From: Zygotorulaspora mrakii
Taxonomy: Eukaryota; Ascomycota; Saccharomycetes; Saccharomycetales; Saccharomycetaceae
DNA: 64,000 nucleotides
Direction: 5' to 3'
Assembly (NCBI RefSeq): GCF_013402915.1
Contig: NC_050723.1
Location: 1,116,001 to 1,180,000 of the forward strand
Below the pieces are notes generated by a model. The model worked only from the letters and a program-made list of their open reading frames with translations, had not been told where the DNA came from and searched no databases. Positions within the stretch are counted from its first letter, which is position 1; each line of letters starts with the position of its first letter. Positions 18,207-29,800 of this stretch are shown here, in pieces. Made by a program: the position numbers and the translations under genes.

Positions 18207-21200
18207 ATGAAAGAAATATCGCATTATGGACCATCACTTTGCAGCAAATTTCACGAAAAGCTTGTTTATGTAGGGTATGGTTCCTCCATCCATGTTTATG
18301 ATTATCACACAGGTGACATAATTAATGAGTGCAATATATTCCATAGAAATAAGGTTCACCACATTAGAATCTGTACAGCTGGCTATGCTTTGATATGTGG
18401 CATGAAATCTTTCTCGGTTGTGAAGCTTGATGATTTAATGAGTTGTTCTGAAGTTCTGAATAACGAAAGGGTTATCGCTGAGTGCATCATCAGTGGCGAA
18501 TTTAGCTACGAATGCACTCAGCTTTATTTATTGACATGCTATAATGAAGTCATGGTTATCGACTTTCAGGGCAAAATAATTTCCAGGAATTCAGTTTACG
18601 GGGAACGATCACTCCTTTACTCTGGATCGATAAAAGTAATGAGTAAGGACGAAGTTTACGTTAATGCAGGCACTGTCATGGGTGGGGTTTTGATTTGGAA
18701 TCTTTTTACAGCACATATGATGCATAATTTAGTGGGACATATCGGCTCTATTTTTCATGTCACACTCAGCGATGATGGTGGATTTGTTGCTAGTTGTTCC
18801 GACGACCGATCGATAAGGCTTTGGGATTTTAAAACAGGAAGTGAATTGTCTATTGGGTGGGGTCATACAGCTAGAATATGGCAATTAAAGTTTTTCAATG
18901 ACAATAAGAATTTAATCAGTATTTCTGAAGATTGTACCTGCCGTGTGTGGTCGATAAGCACACATTCCGAAGCTAAAATAGAACTAGTACAGCGAAACGT
19001 TTTCGAGGTACATCTTACTAAAAACGCATGGAGCATTGATGTCCATGATGGTGACATGATAGCAGTTTCCACCGGTAATGATGGTAGGATCAAGTTAACC
19101 GATCTTCAGCTGGCCTCAAGACATGGGGATGAACAGGAATGTTTCAGCGTACAGGACATTTCAAGGTCTACTGGCACAAAGTTTGAGAATGGGGAGATAA
19201 TCAAAGGTTTTCAATGGTACGAATTTGGATTAGTAGCTGTCACGTCGCTGGGCAATATTCTAACCTATACTACAAACAATGGTTGGAGGTTTCAAATGAA
19301 TAATACCAAGTTCATCTCTTACTGCTATGTAAATGGAGTTTCAGATGAGAACGTAGCGGTCTTTTCCAACAACTCTGGGCATATTATGATGTTGAAATTC
19401 AATGATGATGCCGAGGATGTAATAGCAAAAAGCGAATACCACGCTAGCGAACTTTCCAAAACAAATAATTGTATGGTCTGTAAGTATGGCTCATCTCATT
19501 TTCTGATATTATTAGAGTCACCAAATCCAAAGGATGTATTTTTATGCCTGATAGTCAATAGTGCAACATTAGCTATCGAAGAAAAGATTCCATACAGTAA
19601 ACCGCACAATTTTTCTTCTTCATGCGTTGAAGTTTATCAGGATAATGTTCTTGTGGGCTCAAGATATAGTACATTAGCTATCTACAGTTTAAAAAGTGGT
19701 TCAAACCCCTATGTTGTTAGAAGGATCAACCCTGGCGATACTACAACATCGATCAAATATATTGAGACAGTCGGTGGAAAAGCAATTTTCTCCGTAACAA
19801 ATAGAGATGGATATTACAATTTTATTAAGATAAATTTCAATCTCGACTTACACGAACAGGATACACCTGTTACTGTTATTCACAGTAATAAAATAGTGCG
19901 CGGGTTTCTTGAACATGCATATATGGACAGCAGTGGTGACTATATTATTCACGGCTTCAAGAGCAACTTGTTCTATATTTATAATGAGACAAAAGGTTAT
20001 GAGATTACCAGTGAGGCGTGTGGTGGTGCCCACCGTCAGTGGAGGCTTTCTTCAACTAGCGATGGTTGGATATTAGTGTATATAAAGGCGTCAAATATCT
20101 TTTTCAGAAGATTCCATAAGAGAGCCATACCAGAAACCCTGCGTGATGGAATACATGGCCGAGAAATTCGCGACATAGCAATAAAGAAAGATAAAATGTA
20201 CAATAAAGGATATCTGTTTTGCACCGGATCTGAAGATACCAGTATAAAGCTATGTCATTTTGCGAAAGATTCCGGCAGAGTTACCACTTTTTGGACTCAG
20301 CGAAAACACGTATCCGGTCTCCAACGCTGCGCCTTTATCAATGAAGATTTATTTATATCTTCCTCAGCCAGAGAGGAGCTCCTTTTATGGGAAGTTGATA
20401 CTGAGTCATTAGAACGTCCATTTATGAACTTGCGTCAGGTTTTACCGACGTCGACAACGAACCCGGACTTGAGAATAATGGACTTCTCCGTTCAATTTAT
20501 TGAAAATAATGTTGGTTTTATCCTAGCCGCAGTGTATTCAGATTCAGCGATTAAGGCTTGGTTTTTTGATATGAGAAATAGCACTTTTCATTTGCTGCTT
20601 GATGGCAAATACGAAACCTGTTGCATGCTGAACGTTTGTCTGGTTCAATATCAAGAAAATTTGTATGTGGTGACTACCCCAACGGATGGCCATCTAGTAT
20701 TTTACAATATTTCCAATTGCATTCCATTCAAGATTAAAAATCAATCTGTTGAATTGATTAGTGATGAGGTACAGATTTTGTCATCAGCTTTGCCTAATTT
20801 CGATCTTAAATTACCAGTCCATCAGTCAGGTATCAAAGCGCTAGCACATGCTATTGACTCATCTGGAAGACTCAAGTTTTACACAGGAGGCGATGATAAT
20901 GCTATAGGAATATGCACCATGACTATTGAAGAATCTACTGGAAAAATAGAAGGTCATATTTCTGCCTTCAAGCCAAATGGAGCAGCATCAACTATCACAT
21001 CATGTGGATTAATCGATCAAGGAAAGTTTTTGGTTACGACCTCTGTTGACCAGCTAGTAAAGGTTTGGGACATCAGTAAGGATAAAATTTCACTAGAAAA
21101 GAGTCAGTATGTTACTGTTGCTGATACAGGGTCGTCCGATTCTATTACAACTGAAGATGGTTCAACAACTCTCCTCATTGGTGGGGTAGGTTTATCTATT

Positions 21201-21221
21201 TTTCAAGTGCCTTGCGAATAG
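18207..21221 (+). CDS. RTT10: WD40 protein Rtt10/Trm734, partner of tRNA methyltransferase Trm7
   Basis: A 1004-residue protein. The ATG at 18207 (MKEISHYGP) matches the S. cerevisiae start; the frame is open upstream to a TTG but has no earlier ATG. WD40 repeats span the protein, with clear GH...WD type units at about residues 195-290 (VGHIGSIFHVTLSDDGG, then SIRLWDF; GHTARIWQLKF, then CRVWSI) and further ones toward the C-terminus (LVKVWDIS). In S. cerevisiae it partners Trm7 for 2'-O-methylation at position 34 of certain tRNAs and also has a role in endosomal recycling. Convergent with RTC6, as in YPL183C / YPL183W-A. Confidence 0.95.
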   Translation: MKEISHYGPSLCSKFHEKLVYVGYGSSIHVYDYHTGDIINECNIFHRNKVHHIRICTAGYALICGMKSFSVVKLDDLMSCSEVLNNERVIAECIISGEFSYECTQLYLLTCYNEVMVIDFQGKIISRNSVYGERSLLYSGSIKVMSKDEVYVNAGTVMGGVLIWNLFTAHMMHNLVGHIGSIFHVTLSDDGGFVASCSDDRSIRLWDFKTGSELSIGWGHTARIWQLKFFNDNKNLISISEDCTCRVWSISTHSEAKIELVQRNVFEVHLTKNAWSIDVHDGDMIAVSTGNDGRIKLTDLQLASRHGDEQECFSVQDISRSTGTKFENGEIIKGFQWYEFGLVAVTSLGNILTYTTNNGWRFQMNNTKFISYCYVNGVSDENVAVFSNNSGHIMMLKFNDDAEDVIAKSEYHASELSKTNNCMVCKYGSSHFLILLESPNPKDVFLCLIVNSATLAIEEKIPYSKPHNFSSSCVEVYQDNVLVGSRYSTLAIYSLKSGSNPYVVRRINPGDTTTSIKYIETVGGKAIFSVTNRDGYYNFIKINFNLDLHEQDTPVTVIHSNKIVRGFLEHAYMDSSGDYIIHGFKSNLFYIYNETKGYEITSEACGGAHRQWRLSSTSDGWILVYIKASNIFFRRFHKRAIPETLRDGIHGREIRDIAIKKDKMYNKGYLFCTGSEDTSIKLCHFAKDSGRVTTFWTQRKHVSGLQRCAFINEDLFISSSAREELLLWEVDTESLERPFMNLRQVLPTSTTNPDLRIMDFSVQFIENNVGFILAAVYSDSAIKAWFFDMRNSTFHLLLDGKYETCCMLNVCLVQYQENLYVVTTPTDGHLVFYNISNCIPFKIKNQSVELISDEVQILSSALPNFDLKLPVHQSGIKALAHAIDSSGRLKFYTGGDDNAIGICTMTIEESTGKIEGHISAFKPNGAASTITSCGLIDQGKFLVTTSVDQLVKVWDISKDKISLEKSQYVTVADTGSSDSITTEDGSTTLLIGGVGLSIFQVPCE

Positions 21222-21414
21222 CAAAGTTTGACTTGAGAGACAATCTTAACTCAAATGTCTGAGTTCAACTCGTGTATTTTATTTACATATGCATAAATGT
21301 TGTTCTATACTTAGGTAAATACGACAATACCACAACTATTTACAGGGAAAACCATTCTCACCGCTTACGGACAAAAGCGTCAAGTCATTCAGTCTCTTTT
21401 TCTCTCTCGTTCTC

Positions 21415-21690
<276 letters not shown>

Positions 21691-21951
21691 CTACCTGGGA
21701 ACTCAATGCAACAAGAGATAAATATTTTGGGTTAGGCGCCTTGTAGATTGAGGAGCGAATTGTTTGACGATCCGTATTTTGCCTGGACAACACTTCTGGG
21801 GTAGGATCTCAACTTTTGAAACTTTTTCATGTCAATCTTCATGCTTTATTACATGTGACGCGCCGCTTAACAAAATGTAACAAACAAGGCACTTACCTAC
21901 AGAAACACACGTTGTTACAAGTGACGTTGCTTTAACTTTTGTGTGCTCTCA
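21691..21951. promoter_or_regulatory. Divergent promoter RTC6 / IRC19; junction of two ancestral blocks
   Basis: Short intergenic region with a Cbf1-like CATGTGAC around 21854-21861. To its left genes follow YPL/YGL order, to its right YLL/YHL order, so this is where the two syntenic blocks are joined in this genome. Confidence 0.55.
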
Positions 21952-22560
21952 ATGAGTTGGCAAACTATCTCCACAAACAATGCTGTTGTAACTGGAACCT
22001 ACGCACTGATCAAGCGGCATTCGAAGGTTTTTCTACCTCAGGAGTTAGTCGATGATGTATCAGTAGATGAGGCGAAGATAGTTCAAATGACGTATCGTAG
22101 GTTTATGAGACTTCGACCATTCATATCCAGGAGAAAAATGGTTAGAGATACATATACTGCCTATTTGCGCTACAAATTTAAGAAGGAAAACTATGCTCTT
22201 AAGAGATCTATGGTTGTAATGGAGCCACAACGATGTTGCATTCGAAAAGAGTTATGGAATAGTCTCATGTTTTTCACAAAATCAGTCATTTATTTGCCTG
22301 AAAGCAAGACATGCAAATACGAAATTTCGAGGGACAATACAGCTTGCCGTCAGATTTTGAAGAATATGCTTACGATGGAATTTCAGAAAGAATCTATAAT
22401 ATATGGAAGTAGGCTTAGAGACAACAAACTGTATTTGAATCTACGGGAATCTTTTCAGTATGTCAAATGCGAACAACATTCCAATCCAAATCTCATGATA
22501 ATTGGTGAATTCGACAGGTATATAATTTACTTAAATGAACTGTTGCATACAAGACTCTAA
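21952..22560 (+). CDS. IRC19: Irc19/Rrg4 respiratory-growth protein
   Basis: A 202-residue protein. The ATG at 21952 (MSWQTIS) was chosen over an upstream GTG. Conserved core: YRRFMRLRPFISRRKMVRDTY then YLRYKFKKENY near residues 46-80; RDNTACRQILKNLLTM-like segment near 125; and the C-terminal IYLNELLHTRL, very close to the S. cerevisiae ending (LNETLGTRL). The S. cerevisiae protein (234 residues) is required for respiratory growth and mitochondrial genome maintenance; its biochemical role is unclear. The stop lies only 13 bp from the stop of the convergent KH-domain gene. Confidence 0.92.
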   Translation: MSWQTISTNNAVVTGTYALIKRHSKVFLPQELVDDVSVDEAKIVQMTYRRFMRLRPFISRRKMVRDTYTAYLRYKFKKENYALKRSMVVMEPQRCCIRKELWNSLMFFTKSVIYLPESKTCKYEISRDNTACRQILKNMLTMEFQKESIIYGSRLRDNKLYLNLRESFQYVKCEQHSNPNLMIIGEFDRYIIYLNELLHTRL

Positions 22561-22573
22561 CATTTGGTCAAAT

Positions 22574-24961
22574 TTAGGTCCATCCATTATTTCTAGTCGA
22601 AACTTTTGTATAATATGGATGCATGATTTTTCGATCATCAAGTAAGGAGGTATGGAAAACATGGGGCGTTGACGATGGCTGAAAATATTGGGTATCGTGC
22701 AAGTTTGTCATGAGTATTGAGGCAGCTTTAACTTGATAAACCTGTTCTGGAGGCGTCTTCGAATTTGGAGATGGGGTATGTAGGGCGAGGCTTTCGGGAT
22801 TTTTGGATTTAATGACAAAGTCGCGTACAACTTCTTTACCTACGACCTCAAGATCTTTGGATTTAAACCAGCTAGCTAAGATCGTGAAGGCTTTATTAAG
22901 CAACAGATTGCCTTCTTGATACGTCATCCGCAGTAGATTTTTATGCGCCGAAATCTCAATTTTCATCGTGTGCTTAAACGGGAAAACTAGGAAGTTATAG
23001 AATTCCTCGTTTAGGTCGAGTTCTTTGTTCAAATGCAATTCTGTTTCTAACCCAAATGATGAATCAACTAAATCTTTAGCCGCGCTGTACGCTGCATCAT
23101 CATTGCCGCGAATTTCGAGCAGATATCCCTCCGACGGTTCTACAAACGGAAACATTACGTATACATTGTGCTTTTTTTCAATATTTCCGATTGCTTGACT
23201 ACCTTTAGGAGTCAAAGACAGCATGTATCTATATTGTCCTGGAGTAAATTTTATTAAAGCTCTTGGTTGCGATCTTCCATATTCCCTAGCAAGTTGATTT
23301 AGCTCACTTTTTGCAGAAGAGATAGACGACACATTCTTGAATGGACATCTTATAATGACATTATCGTATCTTACATGACAAAGCTCGCTTTGGGGTAAGA
23401 AAAAGCTATTAGAAAAGCGGACAAACACATTATATTTTTTCATGGTTGCTTGAATAACTGATCCTCCGGCACCTATAACAGGACGATGATAAATCTCGGG
23501 AATGAAAAATGACTCTTCAGCAGGCAATTCATTTATAACCATTGAAAATGTTTCTGCAAAATTGTTTAAAGAATTGGCGAACAAACTTAAGAATATCGAG
23601 TCATCTTCCTCGAGTTTTTCCAATTTGATGAGGCACGGTATAGTTTCCATTATACGTGTTATTTTACCATTTTTTTTACCAGAAATGAAATCTTCATAAT
23701 CAACATGTATTTCGAATATAGCTTTCAATTGAGAAAGTGAGTCTTCCGGCAGTGCAGAAACAATTTTTATCACACACTCAAGTAAACTGCCTCTCGCTGA
23801 AAAAAATTGATTAGAATGTTTAGTTGGGGTCAATTCTGAATGATTGCCAACAATTAGCAATTGATTAGAATGTGTCCCTGTCGTAGCCAAAATTATTTTA
23901 TTGTTTGATTCGTCCAAACATATCGAACTCAATAGTTCGGAGGAGAAAATGAAATTTTCCTTCAGAGTTATCTGAATTTCGGCAATCTGATGAAGTACAT
24001 TGATGGTAAACACTTTGATAACTGACTCCAATAGAGCAGGGCAAGGTGATTGAAACTCAACAAACTCATGTGTAGCTCTTATAAATGACTGATATTTTAT
24101 CATGAGTCTGTTCAGTTCTGGTTGATAATGTTTTCGGAGATACAAAAGTTTCTGCGGGGAGATATTTGAAAATCTTTTATAGTAAAGGGAAGAGTTCAGA
24201 TTTTTTACTGTTTTCAGTGTAGCATCTTTTGCAGCTAACACCATTGAATGAATTGGTCCTGAAAAGAAAATTTGGGGCCGCATATTTTTATTGGTAGCTG
24301 TTTTACTTTCTAATGGGGACAGTAACGAAGGTATATGGATCTCTGTCTTATATGTAGTCGAGATATGTTTAATGTTTGCCATTTCAACACCTACTACTGT
24401 CGGTAGCAGTGAATATGCATCCAGATTCAGACAATCGATAAAAGTTGATGGTGCCGCAGACTTAGATCTCTGATATAACTCAACAAGTGACCATAGATGT
24501 AGATAAGCAGTGGACGCTTGTGACTCTATTCCGATGAGATTGATATAGAATGAATTTCTTCCCGTAATAGGAGACGGATTATATATCTGGTTCTCTGTTA
24601 CTATGATCTCAATATCCAGTTCCTCAGCGAGGTCAAAAAGCCCCTGTTTGAGCTCCTCCAAGAGTAAAACATCTTCTGCCGGGTTGTTCGAAATGGTACG
24701 GAATGGGAGTGTCACAGATGTCATCGGTTCGTGATAGCCGCTCTTGGTTACACCTCGCAAAACAAGTATGTTGGCGCAATACCTACTCGCCTTGATTTGA
24801 AAGTCAAGTGTATCTTCCGGAACATCATAAATTGCGCGGTTACTCGGTAGTGGATGGCCCAATTCATCACCGACAGATCTCCATAGCCTCCCGGTCATAT
24901 AGAGGTTGGGCACTTCACAGAAGACAAATGTACATATTTCATTCAAAACTTGGATGCTCAT
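22574..24961 (-). CDS. KH-domain protein similar to YLL032C
   Basis: A 795-residue protein. The N-terminus (PNLYMTGRLWRSVGDELGHPLPS, then YDVPEDTLDFQIKASRY) and the position between IRC19 and GPI13 identify it with S. cerevisiae YLL032C (825 residues), a cytoplasmic protein of unknown function with KH-like RNA-binding regions. The KH-like parts are in the second half: a GxxG-type loop appears in IYHRPVIGAGGSVIQATMKKYNVFVRFSN near residue 490, and a related segment in LTPKGSQAIGNIEKKHNVYVMF near 590. No signal peptide or membrane segment is visible. Confidence 0.9.
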   Translation of the reverse strand: MSIQVLNEICTFVFCEVPNLYMTGRLWRSVGDELGHPLPSNRAIYDVPEDTLDFQIKASRYCANILVLRGVTKSGYHEPMTSVTLPFRTISNNPAEDVLLLEELKQGLFDLAEELDIEIIVTENQIYNPSPITGRNSFYINLIGIESQASTAYLHLWSLVELYQRSKSAAPSTFIDCLNLDAYSLLPTVVGVEMANIKHISTTYKTEIHIPSLLSPLESKTATNKNMRPQIFFSGPIHSMVLAAKDATLKTVKNLNSSLYYKRFSNISPQKLLYLRKHYQPELNRLMIKYQSFIRATHEFVEFQSPCPALLESVIKVFTINVLHQIAEIQITLKENFIFSSELLSSICLDESNNKIILATTGTHSNQLLIVGNHSELTPTKHSNQFFSARGSLLECVIKIVSALPEDSLSQLKAIFEIHVDYEDFISGKKNGKITRIMETIPCLIKLEKLEEDDSIFLSLFANSLNNFAETFSMVINELPAEESFFIPEIYHRPVIGAGGSVIQATMKKYNVFVRFSNSFFLPQSELCHVRYDNVIIRCPFKNVSSISSAKSELNQLAREYGRSQPRALIKFTPGQYRYMLSLTPKGSQAIGNIEKKHNVYVMFPFVEPSEGYLLEIRGNDDAAYSAAKDLVDSSFGLETELHLNKELDLNEEFYNFLVFPFKHTMKIEISAHKNLLRMTYQEGNLLLNKAFTILASWFKSKDLEVVGKEVVRDFVIKSKNPESLALHTPSPNSKTPPEQVYQVKAASILMTNLHDTQYFQPSSTPHVFHTSLLDDRKIMHPYYTKVSTRNNGWT

Positions 24962-25613
24962 GTCCTTACTTTCCCACCAAGGTCTGCAGCGTACCGAATA
25001 TGAAATAGAGCAAAGTGGACTGTGCTATGCTACCATTCTCATCTTTTCTATGAATCAGATCCAGACAACAACCAATCCGGTATTATTCAATCTCTTTCAG
25101 TATACTTTGTGTTTACTTCCTATTTCGGACAAATAGTTACCCGCATAAAAGATTTTACTCTAATCGTATTGTTGTCAGTAATAATCGTAAATGGCTGTCC
25201 GTCGAGTACACTTACTACCTTTAATATGGTCCTACCGTCTCTGAAGGATCCCAAGTTACTCGGACTCGCTGAGGTTGCTAATATACGTCTTTTTCCGTCA
25301 CTGTTTTTGAATGCAGCTTTCAAAATGACTGTTAATTCACAGTGGGCCCCTCTGAGTAGTCGCAGACAGGATTTCGCCTAGGTTCTTCTAAAATGCCAAA
25401 CTGCCGCGAGGAGATGATAAGCTGCCGTCTGCGTTCCTATGCATAATATGGTGAGCTCTTTCAAACATGAAGCACTTTATATGTATCACCGTCCCAAGCG
25501 ATTCAACGTAAAAACATACAAGAGAAACATCGGACCTTCAGATACTCAAAATGACATGATGTAGTAGATGGCGGTCAAGAAAGAAAAGGGTAGTCAAACC
25601 AAGCGACATCAGG
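24962..25613. other. Divergent promoter region, YLL032C-like / SNF6
   Basis: Contains a Reb1-type TTACCCG at 25137-25143. On the minus strand about 86 codons (roughly 25120-25380) are open but have no ATG at the beginning. No gene is called. Confidence 0.4.
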
Positions 25614-26699
25614 ATGGCAGTGATCAAGAAGAGACGTACTCCTCATGGGAAATCAAGCCGTCAGCAGCAGCTGTTACAACAGCAGCAGCTTCGTGCGAAG
25701 CAACGATTCGAAAATTCACGGTTGAAGCCTGAACAGGTCAGCTCAATAGTACACGACGAAAGTGACACTTTATCATATCGGTCGTATCTCATGGTTAATT
25801 TCGTGAGGTCTGCGGAATTTATGGACGTTTTAATGACACAGCCAGTAGCGAATAGACAAATAAAGCCACCTACAGTCTATGGACATCTTAACGTGGAGAG
25901 CTTGAAGACAAAACTAGAATCGCAAAAAGAAGAACTGAGCGGTCTTCAGGAGAAAGCTGAAAACTACAAATGGAACTTGAGCGAGGATTCTGACTTTTTG
26001 CGCAACAAGATACGAGCCTCTGCTGCAGCTAGTAATAACAAAGACAAAAATTCGGAAATTTTGGAAGATTATCTGAGGAAGTTCGGGTTGCGATCTCAGG
26101 AGAATACAGTGGTTTTCCATAGGAACAAGTTTTCTCATTTGAGAAGTGATACAAGTGAAGCCCCCCCGGATTACTGGAGCAACCATAGACAATTGAAGAA
26201 AGAGCAGCGAGAAAAGGCGTTAGCTCTTCAAAGACAAAAGGAACTGGAAGAGGCGGAAAAGGAGAAGGCTCGCCTTGCAGAAGAAGACAAACGAAGGCTA
26301 CAGATGGAGGAGGAGCGTAAACGGAAAGAGGAGGAGCAGAAAGAGCAGCAACAAATGCATTTACACTTAGAAATGGAGCGTCATTTTGATGACGGCAAAA
26401 TCAAGCAGTTGGCGCAACCAAATTTACCGCAGCAGTCACCCCAGCAATTACCGGGACTGCTGCAAGCTCAGGCAAAGGTACATCTTTCAAGTCAGCTCAA
26501 CGAATCTGAAGATCAAGCAGAAAGCCAGTCTGACACCCCTCAGCAAGTGCTACAGCCGAATGAGGAGCAACATCAAGACAATCAGCAAGCGCTCCCTGCA
26601 CAAAACGGAATTGATAGCATATTTGGAGATTTTGGTAATGAACCTTTCAATAACGGGTTCGACGATGAATTTGGTGAACTAGATACGGCTTTCTTCTAA
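25614..26699 (+). CDS. SNF6: SWI/SNF chromatin-remodelling complex subunit Snf6
   Basis: A 361-residue protein. Three blocks match S. cerevisiae Snf6 (332 residues): the N-terminus MAVIKKRRTPHGKSSRQQ, the segment LKPEQVSSIVHDESDTLSYRS near residue 40, and the acidic-aromatic C-terminus (FGNEPFNNGFDDEFGELD then an FF ending). APPDYW near residue 185 is also conserved. The middle carries a long charged coiled coil (Glu/Lys/Arg, about 195-250) and Gln-rich tracts. Snf6 is a yeast-specific SWI/SNF subunit in the nucleus. In S. cerevisiae it is YHL025W; here it sits between the YLL032C and YLL031C homologues, part of the interleaved pre-duplication order. Confidence 0.95.
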   Translation: MAVIKKRRTPHGKSSRQQQLLQQQQLRAKQRFENSRLKPEQVSSIVHDESDTLSYRSYLMVNFVRSAEFMDVLMTQPVANRQIKPPTVYGHLNVESLKTKLESQKEELSGLQEKAENYKWNLSEDSDFLRNKIRASAAASNNKDKNSEILEDYLRKFGLRSQENTVVFHRNKFSHLRSDTSEAPPDYWSNHRQLKKEQREKALALQRQKELEEAEKEKARLAEEDKRRLQMEEERKRKEEEQKEQQQMHLHLEMERHFDDGKIKQLAQPNLPQQSPQQLPGLLQAQAKVHLSSQLNESEDQAESQSDTPQQVLQPNEEQHQDNQQALPAQNGIDSIFGDFGNEPFNNGFDDEFGELDTAFF

Positions 26700-26849
26700 G
26701 TATTTGTTAGTTTAGGTTTTATCAAGATGAGCAATGACTATATAAATACGGCTGTACTTTTATTGTGAACGCTTGCAAAAGAGTTCAAGCGTGACTTTTA
26801 ATTGTATTATCTATTTATACAAACTTGCGAATCTAGATTGAACGAATGT

Positions 26850-29800
26850 CTATTTCCAAAAAATGTCGTTTATTTGCCTTATCAGCCGCCCGCTTGCAAA
26901 TGCAATTGTTCCAAAGGTAACCACAATCTGTATGGCAATTAGGCTCATAGCCGCAAATAGGTACCTCGGGCAAAAGATCTTCCAAACCATCAAATGCCGA
27001 CGGAAGTATGCTACCCATATGAACGAACTTAGGCAGAGGACAGTGTTGTAAACCAATAACATGCCACAATTCGAGACGATGCGACCCAAAAGTGTTTGAG
27101 GCTTAAGTACATCTGGTTGCTGCTTCCATAGCGTTAATAGGGCCACTGAAAGGGCTACTATTATATGTGGACCAAACGTATTGAGAATAACAGCCAAGTG
27201 CGTCAATGGAAATGTGATTTTCCCCGAAAGAATAAACCCAACGTCCCATTGCACTGATGGAATAGTTGCCTGGTGACCTGTCGTGAAAAACTGCAAATAT
27301 GCTAAAAGTCCTAGTGCAAATGGGCCAACTATATTTTCCTTGAGCTTCAAGAGATCAATAATTTCTATAATGGATAGCAGCTGGTTGACCATCAAGTAAA
27401 GTGAGATTTGGGCCAAAGGCTTGTTGAAAAGGAATATGCACATGAAGGCATTGATAACCAAGAGAAAATATTGTGCCCCATACGCATTCCCATAGCCTAA
27501 AATTGTCGCCTGATGGGACTTCGTATCCGTATTATGAACATTGAGTTTCACACAAAGTGGACCCATCATCCAACCGATGTTTGATGCAATAAGTGCGAAC
27601 CCTGCTATAATTCGTGCAAGCGTAAACTTGAATATCGTAGCGTTCCATGACCAATCCGCTACAGTATTTTCTAGAGCGGTTACTGACCAGTAAATGAAAT
27701 TTGTGAAAAGGAGACCTTTCAAAAATATGTCCACCCATATAGGGGCAGCTGCCTGGTATGACAGTGATAAATTATAATAACCCTTAATGCATGCTGGAAG
27801 TAAACCAACTATCACCAAACACAGTCCCAAGCACCACCATGAATAATTTGTTTTATTCGTGAAGCTTGGTATGCAAAACTCACCTTGCTCCTCCCTACAT
27901 ATAGTAATTGTGGAGGCTATTCTAGTGCACACTATAAGCACAACGGAATGGTAAACTCCTAAAAGACGAGCAAACCTTGTCAGAGGTAAGGAGTCGGAAT
28001 TTGCAGTACCCTTACTTGCTCCGGAGGCTATCCCTTGCTTTTCACTGATCGTAGCAGTTAGTAAAGCAGTAGTGGAATGTCTTCTTGGGAGAAATACGAA
28101 TTCGTAAAGAGTCAACATTCCCAATGTGATAAGGAGAAAACTTACAATTTTATCCTCCCATATAGTGAATGAATTAGATGTGAACAATAGTGCATGGATA
28201 GTCAATAGCATTGCACCTATTCTGGACCAATAATCAGATAGATCCTCCAGAAATCTAATAAAAATCCATTTTACACTATAACGATCTAGAATTGGAATGC
28301 AGCAACCGACAGTTATTCCCACCGAAGTTGCGAGAAGTGAACACCAGAGCGTATCCTCTAGGAATGCTGGCTGACGAAAAACATAGAAGATACCATGAAA
28401 GCATGCGTTTGATACCAAGGACATCATTACAATCCAGGGGACAAACTCGGGGACCATTTGACTGACAACAATTGACGGTATCAGTTTTGTGATATCCAGT
28501 AAAAGAATTAGAGATATTGACAGTAGTATAATGCCAGTGTTAATACTCCAAAAATCAAACCGTGTCCATAAATCCTTACATATTTCCAAAAATTCCACTT
28601 GGTACCTTATTCCTGAAGAAGGATCCTCCATAGCATCATCCCATAGCTGTTGCAAAACATCATTTCTTTCTGGTTGAATCACCATATGAGACTCATTCCT
28701 ATACTGAGATAATTGATTTAGAGTTAAAAAAGAGTAAAGGTTCCTTTCTTTCTCTGTATTAGAAATTTCATCAATAGGCCATCCCAAACTGTTGAAAGGT
28801 ATGGGAGACCCTAGCAGTAACGAGATTGAAGGAACGAGATCAATTTGGTTGACTTGTCTATACTTCTCACCTAAATTAGCTATATCATATGCGGTGGTGC
28901 TATCTTCTTTGTTGCCAAAAAGACCTGGAGTGTTGGCATACATAAAAAGAACACTCTCAAGTTCATCTTTGGAGTCACCTCCGTGATTACCGGTGTGATC
29001 CATACCGTGATCCCCCATAATCACCAGCAGTGTATCATCATCCAGGGCCGAAACTATTTCCTTGACAAAGTTATTGACTTGCAATAATTTCTCACGCATC
29101 GTGAAGTGGTTTGGACCATATTTATGACCGACGTGATCAACACCTAGCATGTGCCCGATAAGCAGGTCCCATTCCTTTCTTTGTCCCTTTTCGCAGCCTA
29201 GTAGATGTTTCTCGAAGTAAGACATGACACCGTTGTCCACAGTATCAAGATCCCATACGTTCAGCGACTCAAATGGTTCACTCTCTGGAGCCAGAAATGG
29301 AGCAAACAAGTTATCCCAAGTATCATCGCCAACAAAAAAAATCTTCTTGCCTTGCTCATAAAGCTGTTTTATGACATTATCTTCTTCGATGACACTACCA
29401 TCAAAGTTAGAGCCGGCATCTATAAATGTGGGGAGACTACCAGTAGTGAGCCCTTTGAGTCTCTGTAGTGTAGTTGTTGGTGGGTCAGCAATAAATTTCA
29501 ATAACAACGAGGACCCGCTTTTTTGGTCCCAGAAACTGTTATATAAAAAATCGAGGTTATTATGATAATAGGAATTGAATTTTGGGTCATTTTCATTTAC
29601 TGGTATAACAAAATCAAACCTCAGTGCATCCACAACAAGTACGACGGCTTTATCAAATTTCCCATACTCTGTATCCTTGACGGCTACGTTATCCAGCACC
29701 TGTCTAGTCAATAGGAAACCTCTTGTGAAAAACGCGATCGCAATGAACTGTAGAATAGCCAATGACGCAAGCAGCAGAACATAAAGTGTATGTGATTTTC

